Assembly: GCA_008360975.2 (NCBI GenBank) | Contig: CM039193.1 | Location: 15,800,501-15,864,500 of the forward strand | Reading direction: 5' to 3' | Source of the DNA: Lichenostomus cassidix | Lineage: Eukaryota; Chordata; Aves; Passeriformes; Meliphagidae | DNA length: 64,000 nucleotides | Shown: in pieces, positions 48,091 through 62,668 of the stretch | Position numbering within the stretch: the stretch's first letter is position 1 | Layout: the number at the start of each line of letters is the position of its first letter | Program-made: the position numbers and the translations under genes | The notes under the pieces: model-generated | What the model was told of the DNA's origin: nothing | Database searches by the model: none | Seen by the model: only the letters and a program-made list of their open reading frames with translations

Positions 48091-51000
48091 GGGCTGTAAA
48101 CCAACATTGAATACAAGTGTTAGACTGCAGTCTGTAAAGTGAACTTACACCATCTCATTTAGTGAAGGCAGCAAGGAATTGTGTCTGCAGCTGGCTGATG
48201 GCTGATCCAGCTGTTAGCACTGCATGGCTCACAGGAGGTTTGGCTGCTCTGAGAGCTTCTTCTATGCACTGTGCATCATCTGCTTCCCCTTCCCTGACAT
48301 TGCTGTTGAACTGGGGTCTCTACTGGAGCAAGAGACATAAGTATTATAAAAGCCATAGAATTGGCCAACTAGACTTCTTTAGTTTTATAACATTTATTAA
48401 AAATTCTCTTCTTAAAATATGATGTATTATTCATTGCCCCACAAGTCAGAAAGTGTGAAATAAATATCTTCCAACTTCACGTTAGAATAACACGTATTTT
48501 TAAAATATTAAAATAACACATATTTTACTGAGAGTTTGAAATGGGAGAAAGAGGCAGCAAAATACTTACCTATGGAGACTTTGTAAGACAAAAAAAGGTA
48601 AGGTACAAACCTGATCTGATATAACCCTGTAGAACTGAGGAAAATAAAACCAACTAATAAGTGTAGTGGGGCTGAAAGACATGGAGGTAATGACCCTTAC
48701 TGAAAGAAGAGAGCAATCAGATAAATGAATCTGAGAAGTATTGATTTTATGATTTCAGTTAAAATAAAACAAAATCAGAGTGGTAGAAAATTACATGTTT
48801 TTTTAAAGGCTGAGTAGTGGCACAATTTTGTGTAATATAATGCTGAAATGGAGATAATTCCTAGTTTTGATTAATGGCTCAATCAGGCATTAATAAAGGT
48901 AGCAAGTCTTTTATTCAACTCTTTGGTTCTTTACTACACCAGGAAAGTTAGGCTTTATTTGAGCAAAGCAAATGAAGAAGTTGCAGTAAAAGATGCTGAG
49001 GGTTGTATTAAGTCATTGATTCCTCTGCTTTTGTAAATGATTTTCAAGCAGAAGTATGAGATGCAGATTAATACCAGTAAAGTCATCAATACAATATTAA
49101 AAAATTGAAACAAAGTGGAAGACGTGTGCTTCTCCAGAAGATGTGAGAAACAGGCAGAAGTAAAATGTTGAGCCTAATGCATGCAGATACTTGAGTTTAT
49201 CCCTTGTGGGGATTAATTAATGACAGCACAGTGGCATTAAAGAAGTTAAAGAACTTTCTATGGAGACCTTCAGTTATATTTGGTGCATCAGGGTTGATCT
49301 GATTTGCTGCAATAGTGCTGGAACCACTTAATGTGTGGATGGAACTGCCATTTGCAGCCTGCAAATCTCAGCTTCAAGTGACAGATACTGCCTATCAAGG
49401 AAACATCAACCATCTGAATTGTTCCAAGCACAGATTATTCTGGATAAGGGCTGTTTGAAGGGAGAGCAGTGATGAAAGCTAAATAGATGTGGTTTGAAGA
49501 CAGCATCAGGAAATGGCATCTCAGAATACTGATTACTTTCCTGATGTAATTAGCCTCTAGGGCAGTATCAGAGTTCATTGTGGAAAGAAACAAAAATAAC
49601 CACCAAAGTCATTGTCCTTGCCCAGGCAAAATATCTGTAAGTTGAGAGTGGTTTATCTTGGTGAAGACATCAGATCTGTGGCTAATGTGATAAATCTTGT
49701 GTGAAAAGAAAAAAATAGATGTCAGGAGAAATTATGCCATTGTGAGGTCAGTGCTGTGAGTGCTCTTTCCAGGGAACTCCACTGTGCCTCTGGAAAGAGG
49801 CAGAATTGGGCTGGACAAAGCACTTTGCCTTCTGGTGGGGTTGCTTTGGTCTGCATGGCCTCTTGCATTTTAATATTCTGACAGACTTGAAGGATGGTTT
49901 TTCCTGTGCTGAACAGAAATAGTTTTGCAAGAGTTGTTTGGGCAGAAATTTTTCAACCTTTTCCAGTAATAAGACTAGAGGGAAAAGTTGTTTTGGCTGC
50001 GTAAAATACAAATCTAGTGTCCAGTGATTTGCCTGTTACTTGGATTTGAGGTTTATTGAGGGGTGAACTTTGTTCCAGGCGTGTCCTGACCTGTCACCCT
50101 TAAAATCATCCCAAGTTCAGCCAAGTTGCAAATCTATAATGATCAGTCTGCTCTCACATACACAAAGCTCCCTCATAAATAGCAGGTTTGGGTTGGTAAA
50201 CTGAGCATTCAGATGTAGGAGATGTCAGGATCCATGCTGTGTTTATACTTCTATCTTGCTCTCAGTATTTTCTATCCCGTTGAAGGCTTTTTGAGTACAC
50301 AGACAAAAATATTAGAGTGGTAAATTACTTATTTCAATAGCTGGTTTCGTTGTCATTTTTCAGTGTATGGATTTCTTTATTTCAGGTTAGCTTAGACATT
50401 AGCTACTATGAAAACAGGGTTTGAGTTTGTTTTTTCATTCCTTCCTGGTTGTGGTTTGAGGAGTTTTCACTCTAGTAGCTGCATCACTGTTATTTTCACA
50501 CCGTGGCTTTAAGTTTGCATTGTCTCTACCTTGTGAATGTGGAGCAGACTAACAGGTTAAACTTGTAAAATTCCACTGAATTTTGTGAGCTCCATATGGA
50601 ATATCTCGGATGAGGATGGCTTGTTTTTGGTTCCCCCCACAGTTACAGATTGCAGTTGAACTCAAGTCAAGCTTTTTAGACCCAAGCTGTGTCCCAGCTG
50701 GGAGTGCCCTGGCAAGTCAGACTGCAATCCAGGCTCTGAGAAATGAGGAATAGGCAATTAGATACTACCTGTGTGGTTCAGCTGACTTCCTGAGCATTGC
50801 ATGAGACATCAGGAAGAGCAAGAGGAGAATCCGGATTTTTGAGAGTAGCGTTCAGCTGTGGTTAAACCACAAGACACTTCTTTCTTATCCTGCACTTTCC
50901 AGTGTCTGTGAAATGCAGAGGAGATGGGAGAGGATTCAGATGGCAGTTCCTGTCACTCTGCATCCCAGCTTGCATCCTGACTGCGTTCAGGCTGTACTCT

Positions 51001-54000
51001 GGTGTAAGGATGAGGTTACAGGGGGAGGAATAGTGTGTAATAATATGTTTAATACATACAAATGGAGTCGTATTCAAGTTACTCAAGCACCTGAATCCTG
51101 AACTCCACTAATGTTAGGCAATTTTAATCATATTATAAAATCAGTATTTTGCTTTTGGTAATTATCACAGAGGCCTGTTGTTACCAAGTAGAAGATAGAC
51201 TAATGGTTCTTCTTTTTTCTGCAACGTTTTATTTATTATGTATTTATTGAAAGGGTATTAAATGGTTCAGAGAAAACAATTTAGAGAAACAGCAGAACTG
51301 ATGGAATTGCTCAGTTCTGCTGTGTGCACAGAATTTATATTATTAGGATTTATTACAGTTTCTGTCATCTCTGTTGAAGATTGCCAAATAATTTATGCCA
51401 AAGCACCCCACTGCAGTAAAACGTGAGAAAGTGACATCCAGAGACAGTTTTTGTCCCAAAAGAAGTCTGTGACCCAGAAAAAGATCTGAGATTCTGAGTC
51501 CAGTCTCTTAATGGCAAGAACTTAGGCTCTTGACCATGCCATAGCAGTCCCTGGATTGCTTGTATGTAAACACATTATTCTGTCAGAAAAAGCCATGGTG
51601 AAATCTTGCTGGCAATTCCAGGGCCGTGAGCTGCAGGAAACTTGGAGTCAATGCCATGTGTAGAGAGTGTATCACCCAACAGCCTCCAAGGAGCACTGCT
51701 CACAAGTTCAGTGTTGCTCAGGTTATTGCTGATGCTGCCATCAGTCACTTCCAAAAAAGCCTCACTGTTCTTTTGTTTATCTGAAGCCTTTCCTGTGAAA
51801 CCTGCAATCTGGGCCTTGTCTGCTTTACTGTTACTTCATTTATTTTTTTTAGTCAGGAACATGCAAAGGAGATGATTCAGTTTTTATTTTTCTTCATTTT
51901 TTTGTACAAAAGTTACCTCATGTGCCTAGACTGGATGAGAAGTTCAGGGTTTTGAGCTGCCAAAGCTTCTTTTACAGGTGTTTCTGTGTGTGCAGTAATC
52001 ACAAGATGCACTGCAAATGACCCTGGTGGGAAAATAAAGTGTGTAGGCTGGGTTTGCCTTTCTGATTTTTATTGGCCTGGCATTAACAGCTCAACTAGGA
52101 GAAAGAATATTCATGTATCTGAAAAATTTAAACATTGCTTGAGTTTTGGAACCAGCAGCCCTGTATGCTCTGAGCAATGAAAAGGATCCTTATTTGGGGT
52201 ATTGCAGAGAGATGGGAAGCTCCAGGGCTGGGACAGAGGGAGGGAGGGAGGATGTGGGATTGTGGATGTGATGCCTGATTTCTTCCATGTGTTAAATTGC
52301 TAGGGCTACCACAGTGAATTCTATACCAACTTTACCCAGATAATAAAAGCTTGGAAACAAGATGTCTGAGCTAAAGGTGCAATAAATAATAAATCCACAC
52401 TGAACACAATAGATTATTGATAATGAGAAAAATCTATGGCAACAGTATTAACAGGCAAAGAGCATGGAGATGCTCCTTGAAGATAGGATGAGGAATGTGA
52501 CTATTGACTGGGTGCCCTGGATTTTGGGACAGGCAAGAACAAATGTGTTTTGGAAGGTTTGCACAGTCAAAGGAGGTAATGTTATCAGATGTGGCCTAGA
52601 TGAAATCTGGACTGAGAAATATTGCAAAAATGTACAACACTATAGACTATTTATAAATCTGTAATCTTTACATTTGACAGTATCTTTGCAGAATGCAACC
52701 TTTTAATTTCACCTCTAAAGAGCCAGAGAGCACTGGGATTTAAATATCTTTCTATTTTTCTCTTCTGCCAGATACTGTTTGGCTGTGTACCTTTTGCAAG
52801 GTATGTAAGACAACTGTGTGGCTGTATCCAGGCAAACAGAGTTATTGCACACATTGCAAAACAGCCAGGGGTTCAAGGCCAAGGCCTGCAGAGTTGAACA
52901 GAGCTCAAAGGTGGGGAGAATTTATTTACAAGCTTCCAAAACATGGACACTGTTCAGCTTCAAAAGTTGCAGCCAAACCTTTTTGGGGCAGAGCAGGAGG
53001 TGGGGACCATAGATTGTGATGAATGTTACGATTTCAAGTTTCCAGGTATGTCTAAAGGAGGATGGCAGGCTCTGTGGCTCACTTCAGTTGATTCACGTCC
53101 TTGGATTGGTTCATGTTTCATTTATAGCTTCTCTAAATAATTGCTTAATTTGGTTATGAAACTTTATAAGATTATTTTTTTGGTTTGTGGGTTTGGTGCT
53201 ATTCTGGGGTAGCCAGAATTTGGGTCATGAAAAATAGGCACTTAGTCATTTGAGTTGAGCATCCAGACTTCAGTCCTATTCCTGCAGCCAAAACTTATTC
53301 CATCTTTCTCAACAGGCAAGATAATTTTTCTTTCTGATTCAGAGGCTGAATCACCCTTTATTAGAAATTGCCTTGGTAAGCATGTTACAGAGTTCTGAAG
53401 AGGCTTCGCTTTCACATTCCTATCCCAAGTTCCTGTGGTCTTTTCGCCGAAGGTTCCCTGGGATTCATGAGTGAAACAGGTATTTCTGTAACAGTCCTTT
53501 GGGAAATAGCAGTAGTATTTTTTCCAGTAGTTCTATAATCTAGAAATTAAATGCAGCTCTGGCCTGGCATCCCCCAAGACCCTGTGAGAGTCCTGTGTGC
53601 AGCTCTTTGGTTCTGCCACTCTCATGAAACTGTCGTAGGAGTGTCTTCTTCTATCAGGCTCTCTCCCCTGTAATGAATCCATGTATCCCTGAGGAGGTTT
53701 TCTTGCTAAGGCTCACCTTTTCTTTTGTTGTGTGATAATTGGTTTTGGAAATACCTCCCTTAAAACTGAGCAGGAAAGGGTATTGTGACTGGATGAAAAC
53801 TTTATCAAATACAACAATTTATATTCCCCACACTTAGAAACACCCAGGAATTTTTAGAACTCCTCACGGAAAATGAGAATAGCCATACTCTTCCCAGAAT
53901 AGACAGTGGTTGCCCCTCAAGGGGCTCTGAGGAATTCAGAGCTATGTCTCTGTTTTGCCAGCTTGTGTTTCAGGGGTGAAAACTGGGAGACACTGCACAC

Positions 54001-57000
54001 TGCAGGCTTGCAAAGAGTTAGTTCTCTGTAAGAGCTGGAAGGAATCAGGTAGTGAAGACTGTGATCTAATTCAGGCAGAGCAAGGATCTAGAAGTAGACT
54101 TCTGCAGCCAGACTTCATAGGAATTAGGGTGTTGGTTATCTGATCTGTAGATCCAGGGTCTCTTGGAGTTTTCCATAGTAGTTTTGTCCTGGACCTATGA
54201 GTGCTTTTCTACCAATCTGCTGTATTTTTTCATGTGGAAACTTCTAGTTTTGACTAAAATAGTTCTAATCTTGCAGTTGGAAATACAGATAGTGATAGAT
54301 AATTATGAGTTCTGGCAGAGCATCCCCCCCTCCATGTTCAAAATATCACAGCCTCTTAGTTTAGAATAGTCACTGCTAAGAAGAAACTGAGACTTCAGGA
54401 GTTTTGAGGTTTAATGCATTAAGGTTTGAAAAATGTCTCCAGATCCTGCAGTAGTTGGTATCATCATTTAGTATTAAGAAGTGTTTTGAAAGGGATCTCT
54501 TTTGATGACCTGGTTGAGCTCTCACTGCGTAGTTGTATGATGAGAACAATGTATCACTGTCCCGATGTTCTTTCCCTGGACCTTCAGGGATTCTCCTCCC
54601 TCACCCAAAACAGAGCACTTGCGAGTCAAGAAGCCTGTGGTGGCAGAGATGCTGGGATGCTCTTTGGAGCTGATCTCCTGCTGGCTGTGAGCAGCCCTTG
54701 TAACTCCCATTAGTGACTAATGGGGGGCAGGAGGTCAAAAGTGTGTCTGTGAATTTACAAATAACCCCCTCCCTTGGTTATCAAATGGTGAAGATGGATC
54801 AAGAGATGGTTTCTAAAGGTTTTCAAAGCAGCCCCTGCTTGGGAAAGTGCTATATGACTGGGTAAAAATAAAGCACTTTTGGTGATAGGAGGAGGATTAG
54901 CCCATGGGAGTTGAAATTACCACCACCTGACAGGGCTTGGAAAAAGTCCTGCATATTAAGCAGGTATCACCCAGATCTTCTAGGGTGTGGCATGATGTTC
55001 AAAATCTGCAAATTCGCCTTACCCTTCTGGTCTTCACCTGGGGATCTGTCTTTCCAACCAGAGGGAAGAGCGTGATGGCTGAGAGCCTTCTCCCCCTGCC
55101 ACTGCCTGCTGGGAAGTGTTGGAGCCGCTCTGTGGAGGGACCAGCAGCTGCATGCTTGGCCAATCTGTTTCCCTGTTAACATGGCTTTAGTGCAGGGATG
55201 TTTTCCTGTTTCCCTGGTGTGTCACATCCAGGAGAATGATACTGGATGAACAGACATTGCTTCTGTGAAATCATCACCTCAGGAGTTCTCTCATGGGGCA
55301 GCTGTTTCCAGGGTGCTGTTAGTAATTGGACTCAAGCAGGTGGCTTCTGAGTCCGTTTTCTTGTTGCCCCAGCTTCCTCCCTCCCTCCTTCCCCTGCCTC
55401 AGCCCAGACTCTCTCAGACATGCAGACTTGTGGAAGTGAGCCAACATTGCAGTGTACCACAGGCAGCTACTGCTGCAGGGAGAGAAGGGGAGGGACAGTG
55501 CCTTGAGAAAGGGAAACGGATATGCTTCAGCTTGGAAAGATGAAAAGGATTTAATTCCTGGAATGATTTTTGTTTTTCATCAGTGCTTTTGCTACATCTC
55601 ATTTTCCTGACCCCTGTGCAGTCATCTCAGCATGGTGCTGCTTTAGACGAGACATCAAAACATTAGACTTCCAAATATTCCCGAGATCGTCCTCTTCTTC
55701 CTTTTTCATGTACAGTCATGAGGCAGCCAACACAAGGCAGGGGGAGAGAGGAAATTATTCAGGAATGCTCTTGATTTTGGAAAAAAAAACCACCCTTCTA
55801 TTTAAGCTGCTCTGTTCTACCTTTGTGGTATCTGACTGCTTCCTGTCAGCTGGTGGCAGGGAATGTGAGCCATTCCTCTCTAATCTCTGTCCAAAAAATG
55901 GAACATGGATTTTGGGGAGGGAGAGCCCTCTCCTCACACCTCTCACTCCACAGCATATCATGGTACAGAGAAGATCTTTAGAGTGAGGCAAGGTGGCTAA
56001 AAACTGAAATAAAGTGAACAGCAAAATGGAAAGAGGTTCCCTGCCCTCGGGATCACTGGGTAAATAAAGTTTGCTTGCCTGGAGTAGCTGGGAGCTGTGA
56101 CTCACCAGGAGCAGTTCTCAACTGTTAAAGGAGTCTCCAGGGCTTGGGTGCTTGGACAGGCAGGGTAGGAGCCTGGATGGGCTGGGCAGATGCCAGATTT
56201 GGGTGAAGAAAGGTACCTGTGGTCAGGAGAGTGTGAAGGGGGTAGAAGGTAAATACCCCATACTAGAAGGATGGGATATTTACCTGGTATGGGGATCTTA
56301 ATTAAAGATGGCTGTTGGGGTGTTTAAGGTTTCTGAAAGGAGCTGGGAAGGAGTGCGTAGCTGTTATGAACTGGCAGATCCCAGCTGCGTTCAAAGTGTT
56401 TTCCAGTGCTGGAGATATTAAAGAGCACTTAAGCAAGTAATGAGTTCTGTAAGGCATTAGCTACTCCAGGAGTTTGCTGTGGGTCTTGGGAGGAAAGTGG
56501 TGCTTCTGGTTGCTGGATTCTGCTGCTGTTGGGGCAAAGCAGAGCTGTAACCCAGGGTGGCTGAGCCACTGCACCCAGCAAAAGCTATCAATGAGAATTG
56601 TAACATAAATAACAGTTTTACTGCACTGTCACTTGCTTGTGTTGATTCCATCTGTTGAATTCCCCCTCCCCCCAGAGTATTTTTCTTTCCTTTCCTTGCC
56701 TTTCCTGTGTAATGGTTTACTTAGCTTTAGGACATACATTCAGACAAAATAAGGACAAGAAGTCTTGGGAGAACAATCTACTTTTTCTCTTAATGGCTTC
56801 CTTTGCATTTCTAGCTCTGCTGAACGCCGCATAGTTTTGTTTCTGTTCACAGTCACACTATTCTCTGTCATGTCTCTGCTGTACACAATAAGCAGTTCCA
56901 GGGATCTTTGTGCCTGGAGGACCATTAAGCTTCCATCCACAGAGCTATCTACTGAGTTGTGACTTAGAAACAGATACAGATCTTTGCTCGAAAATGCCAG

Positions 57001-60000
57001 CAGCAGAGCTTGCACAGACACGAGTGTGAAAACATATAGCAGTGATTTGAAGCACTAGAGAAATCTTAGAGATGTCCTTGCTGAAGGCTTTAGGGCTTTT
57101 GTTTTATTTTGCAGACAAGTCAAGTTGCCACAGGTGACAGCTTTTAGGGTTGAATGTTCCATGTTGCTCTGGCCAGAGTCACTCCAGTCAGACTCCCAAG
57201 AACTGGGTCAAATCTCAGTATCTCTGCTGTGAGAGATGTGAGGTAGAGTTGCTGTCAGTGCCACTGATGTTAGGGATTTAGCAAGTCTCCCCTTAAGGTA
57301 TTGCTTAAACAAATTAGATGAGCCCCATGGAATGGGAGAAGGAAGATTTGAAAGTTCTTTGTTCTGGGTTCTTTGAATGATTCAGGAATGCTTGAGACAG
57401 GCGATGCAGCAGGAGAGAGACGCTGCTTGGTCATGCGACAGAATGCACAAATGTGGGTGTAGAGGAAAGAGATGTCAAGGAAGAACAGCTCTGTCTGAGA
57501 AAGAACTGGCCTGGGGTGGCACATTGCCAAGCTTTGCATGCATGGATGGCAACCTGAAATTCATCTGGAAGGGGATAGAAGTCAGCTAAAAGGGAGTTCA
57601 GGTGTGTGGGCAGTGGTATGACAGGAGAGTATCTTCGTTCTAAATTCTGCCAAGTGGTGGGGATGGGAAGAACAGGGCTGCAGGTATGGGGGGAAGCTCC
57701 TTAAGGTATCAACTGTCCAAAAACGGGGCTGGTGAAAAGAGAAAGGTGAAATGACAGACTCATGGCAAATGCCCACAGCAGGAATCCAGCAGGCACCCCG
57801 AAGAGCCTCTGTCAAAGCCTTCCTGGGGGCTCTTGAGTGATTTCATCTTCATGACTGTAGTCACATATGCAAGAAATACAGATAAAGGTTGGGGGATTGC
57901 TTGAGTTTCTCTTGGAGCTGCTGTTATCTGTGGTTAATGAGATTAAACATGTTCCTAGTTTCTGCATCTACCTTGTTTAGTATTATCACATCTGTGTTAA
58001 TTTTGGTACTGTTGATTAGTGTGAAGGCTAGGAAAGAGAACATCAGACTTCGATCTTCTCTGTGCCTTCTGCCACATCCTGCTCCAGCAAAGCTGTGCCA
58101 TAGCTTGCTAACCTTGATATCATTGTCCTGCTGTCCCACACAGCTGTAGAGTGATTTTCATGGCAGTTAGCACTGAAATGGTCATTGGAGCACTCAGAAT
58201 AACATCTGCATTTGCTCTTTCCCCTTCTTGCTGTGGAAAATGTGTGTATAATGTAATGGCTGTTACTACTAGCTAGGTATGCTGTTGAGGAGTTTTGGTT
58301 TTTTGAAAGACAAAATTGTAGCAAAATATAACAAAAATGACATTATTGGGAGGAGGGGGGATTAGGGATGGTTAAAGTGTAACCTAGGAACTGTGACAGT
58401 CCATATTGGGAAGCGTGTCAGAGGGTCACATCTGGCAGACACACTTCCATCCCATTTCATTGCCATGAAAAGTGCTGGTATGTTTTTTGGAGGTATTTCT
58501 GCATCACAGTCATTGCACAAAAGAGCATCAGAGGTGAGGAAATACAACTGGCACTCCAGAAAATAGAGTTTTTGTGATGGTCACAGTTCTTGTGCAAATC
58601 TGTGTCTCAGTCTCAGACCTGCCCCAAGACAACTCTGACTCCTGGATGGGCAAGGACTCCATAGTCCTCACTGTGGGAAATGTCACTGTGGCAGGGTAGC
58701 AAAACTGTAGGCCATAGTGTACATCCCAAAGTTTTAAGTGAGCTTTAATTTGCATTGATTCAAAGCAGTAAGGTGTTGGACACCTAGAAGATCAAGATAG
58801 TAGTCCTGAATTTATTTTAGTGTTCTGTGAATAGCTAATGGGAAAACAAAGGGAAAGTTTGATGGGCTGGCGATGTGAGAAGTGCCATGGTATTTTGTAC
58901 TGCTGGAATTTTCTTACACAGCAAGGTTTCACAAGCAGCATCCATTCATTTTGCTCAGCCAAGGATTGAGTTGTATAAATTACTGAAGCCAAGTCAGCTG
59001 ACTCCTTTTTATCAGAATTTATGAACTCATGGCTGCCAGGAGTGAAGTTTGTGTTAAGGGCTTTTTTTTTTTTCTTTTTTTCTCCTTTTTTCTTTTCCCT
59101 TTCAAAGGCAAACCTCATATCAGACACTTGAGTGAAATTAGCAGGTAAGAAGTGTAATAATTTTCAGCTGTGATTTGAGATTTCCTTCTCTTCATTTTGG
59201 AAATTTAGGAAGGGTAAAAATAGTGGCAGAGCTAGAGATTATTTTATTTTATTTTAATCACAGATTAGAGTGTCTGGGTTTTGGAAAGGGCTTTATAGAA
59301 GGTCTCCCCAGCTGCTGAATGTTGAATGCAGGTGTTGAATGCAGTTGTCAGTGCTGGCTAAACAACATTCTATAGTAGAAATTATCATGAGGAGAAGGTA
59401 GAGAGAGGAGCTTATTTCTAGGCCTTCTTGTATAAACAAGTGTTTGAGGATGTTCTTGTCTGGTAGCAGCATGTTAGTAGCTGCTGGTGATTTATTTTCC
59501 TTTAAAATCCATTTGCAGTGTTTTGAATACAACAGAAGCCACATGCAGCTGTTTTGTAGTCTGTCACAGCTGAGAATAGCTGGAATCTTACAGTGCCAGT
59601 AGGAATTATTTTTTATCCACATAGCAGAACAAGCGCCATATTAAAATACAAAGTAATACTATGGTTTTAGCAAAATACATAGCATGTTTTTTTAAAATAC
59701 ATATACCCCATGGTATTGAATGTACAGTTGCATATGTTTGGCACTGCAGTTCAAATACTTTCATGTAAGATTATCAGAGTATCAGGAAAGTCACTTTTCG
59801 TTGTGGACATTTTTTGCTCATTTTTGTGCTTCCTTTTATGCCAACTTCACGTGTGCAGGGGGATACCTTCGAAATGTATCCTGGCCCCCAGCTTTGCCAT
59901 TTCAGTTGCATTCACTGTATCTCCACTAACATTTATGAGCAAAGACAGCTGACCTTTGCAGAGTGAATGGCTAGTTGCATGTGTAATTAGAGCATTAACA

Positions 60001-62653
60001 GTGCTATGTCTCATTTATTTACCTCAGGTTGTAGAGTCATAGCAAGTGCCTGGTGGTGACTTGAGTACTGCTACAATAAATAAAATTCAGAAACCAGATC
60101 AAAGTTATTTTTGAGAGACCTGGTTGATTCACTGCAGGAGAGAGGCTTGGAGCAAAATATTATTTATGTGCTGTATGCTCTCTAGGGATAGAGAAGCAGG
60201 AGTGAGTGAAGTTCTTCAGCAGATTTGCTGTATGTCCAGTGCTCAAACTCTTAGAAAAAAAGTACATCTCTGTCTTAACCTGTTCTTTTTATCTTTGTTT
60301 GTTCTACTCTTTTTCCTGTTTTCCCTTTAAAACATGTGCTTAAGGAATTTGAAGCCATGTGTGTCAGCAGGAAGTTGGTTTCAGCATGGCTCTGACTCCA
60401 CGTGCAGAGAATCCTCCCCGAGTCTTTTGCACTGTCACTTTGGCAAGGTCCCAAAGACCTGCTGTAGCTTTTGCCATTTCCAGGGATTAGCTGAGTAGAG
60501 ACTGGAGGAGTGGAGGGCAGAGGTGGAAAGGGAAGGGTCTTTGGGTGCAGGCAGTACAACGCTGACACTCGGCAGGGTGAGCGAAAGGATTCCATACTAC
60601 CTGCTGGAGTCTTGGAAAACTGTGCTACTCTACTGCTGTTCCTAGTACCAGCTTGGGGAAGCCCACCTTTGGACTGGCTGTCTGTCTGAGCTCCCATAGG
60701 GAGGCCAGGGAATGCCAGCTGTGGCAGCAGCTTGGACAGCTCTGCAGGAATCAAGATGAGAGTTTGTTTCAATGAAGCCTTCAAGCAGGTTTAATTTCAA
60801 ACAGCCTAAGCTGGATTTGAAATAACAGCAGAAAAGTGAAAGGTTTACACATGACCCTCTACCAGTGCCTGCCCTGGTTTTATCCCTTAGCTGTAGACTG
60901 ATGCTTTAGCACTAAATAATTCAAGCAGAAGTGCGTTGTGTTGTTTTCATTTTAAGAACAAAATCAGTGCTTTCTTGATTTGCAGGAGTGGATTCCCCAC
61001 TTGCTGGGCTGCCATTGCAGACACACGTGTGGTTTGTGCTGCAGCTCGACTGACTGGCAGTGCTGATGCATGAGGAAGGAAAGAAACCTTGATCATTTCA
61101 ATTCCTTGCGTGTTCTAACACAAAGGATGGCTTTATCCCTTATGAAGAGACCTGGAAACAGATAAAGATTGTTAACATTGAATTAATAGATGTAGTGGAA
61201 ATAATCAGGATGTCATAAAAGACAAAATGTCCAAAGCCATACTGATAGCTCTTTTTTCGGTTTTTTTTTTTCCCTTTTCTTTTAGTAGCATAGGGGAGGG
61301 AGGGGATGAAAGAAACATTATCCAAGCCTCTTTTTGCCATCAACCCTCTTGAATAAAGAGCAACTGGAGGAACTGCTCTGCTGCAAATGGTGTCAGGTTC
61401 TGTGCATCAGCGTGAATTCAGTTCCCAAGGCTGATTTGTAGGATTCAGCATTTTTGCAACAGCCACACACAAAGAGGAAAGAAAGCAAAAGAAGCCACAT
61501 TTAGCCCCTTAGACCTTTTATTTCCCAGCTAGAAACATAAATAAAGCTAGATATAAGTGCCTATATGTTAGTCTGGCATGCTGAGGACCCCTAGGACTGA
61601 AAGTTTCTGCAGGTTCCATTTCTGTTTTAATAATGGGAAGCCTTCCTGTGAGGAAAATTGCATAGAGATTATAAAACTGATTGTCTAGTGAAGCAGAGTT
61701 CAGATCCTGGAATTGGTGCAAGTAAGAAAGAGATGGTTGCAGTGTCAGATGCTGCTTTATTGTAGCACATGGAATAGATGAGAACTAAGCTTGTAACACC
61801 TCTAATCCAAGCACAGCACCTGTTTGGAACTAGGAAGAACTGCTGAAGTTTAAAATAAATAAAAAAGCATATGTGGAGGTCTTAATCTCCTATATAGGGA
61901 GCAGATAGCAAGTTTGACAGGAATCTGTGTAATCTGGCAGTGCATATTAAAGACAAAGTCACTGAGAAGTGGTTGTTTCCTGTCCTCAGCCTCTTCCCTA
62001 CCCATGCCCATGGATATCTTCCCTCTCCATTGTTACAGTTTCAGAGTGCAGCAGATCACTTGCCACTCCCTGGAGTCCTGAGGTTATTTCCTGTATAGAT
62101 CAGGCCATTAAGGTATGAGGGTTCCTGCTGTCCTTCCTTGTGTACACAGCACTGAATCGATGGAAAAGCTATTAGAAGATACTGTGACACTTTTTAGCTT
62201 TTTTTTCTCCTCTTTTTTTTTTTCTATCAAGAAATTCTGCACAGGGAGAAATTCCTCAGAACCAGCCTTACAAGCTGCAGTTTAGAATTTTTTTGGCAGG
62301 TACTCCCCAACCCCAGAGAGGCCAATGCCCCAGAATAAGAGTTCAAGACTCCCTGCACTGCCCAGGCCCTGAACTGGCAGCACATCCTGGAGTGTCTGCT
62401 GACATGTGCCCTGTTGTTGTCCAGGAACAGGCTGAGTACTCCCACTGTGCTGCTCTTTTCCCTCTTCAGCTTTTTCAGATATTGAGGAGAATTGTGTGAA
62501 TCACATCCTGTACTTTCTTGCCTTCCATCACCCCTGGTTTTGGTGACCTCCCTGTTTCATCTGCTGCTTTTAGGCAGTGATTCAGTGATGCTGAGCTCCA
62601 GCAAAACTCCAGTTTTGTACTGTGCAGCTTCTGGTGCAAACTGTGTTGTCTGA

Positions 62654-62668
62654 GCACACACACACACA
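62654..62668 (+). repeat. (CA)n microsatellite
   Basis: A short run of about seven CA units. Confidence 0.85.
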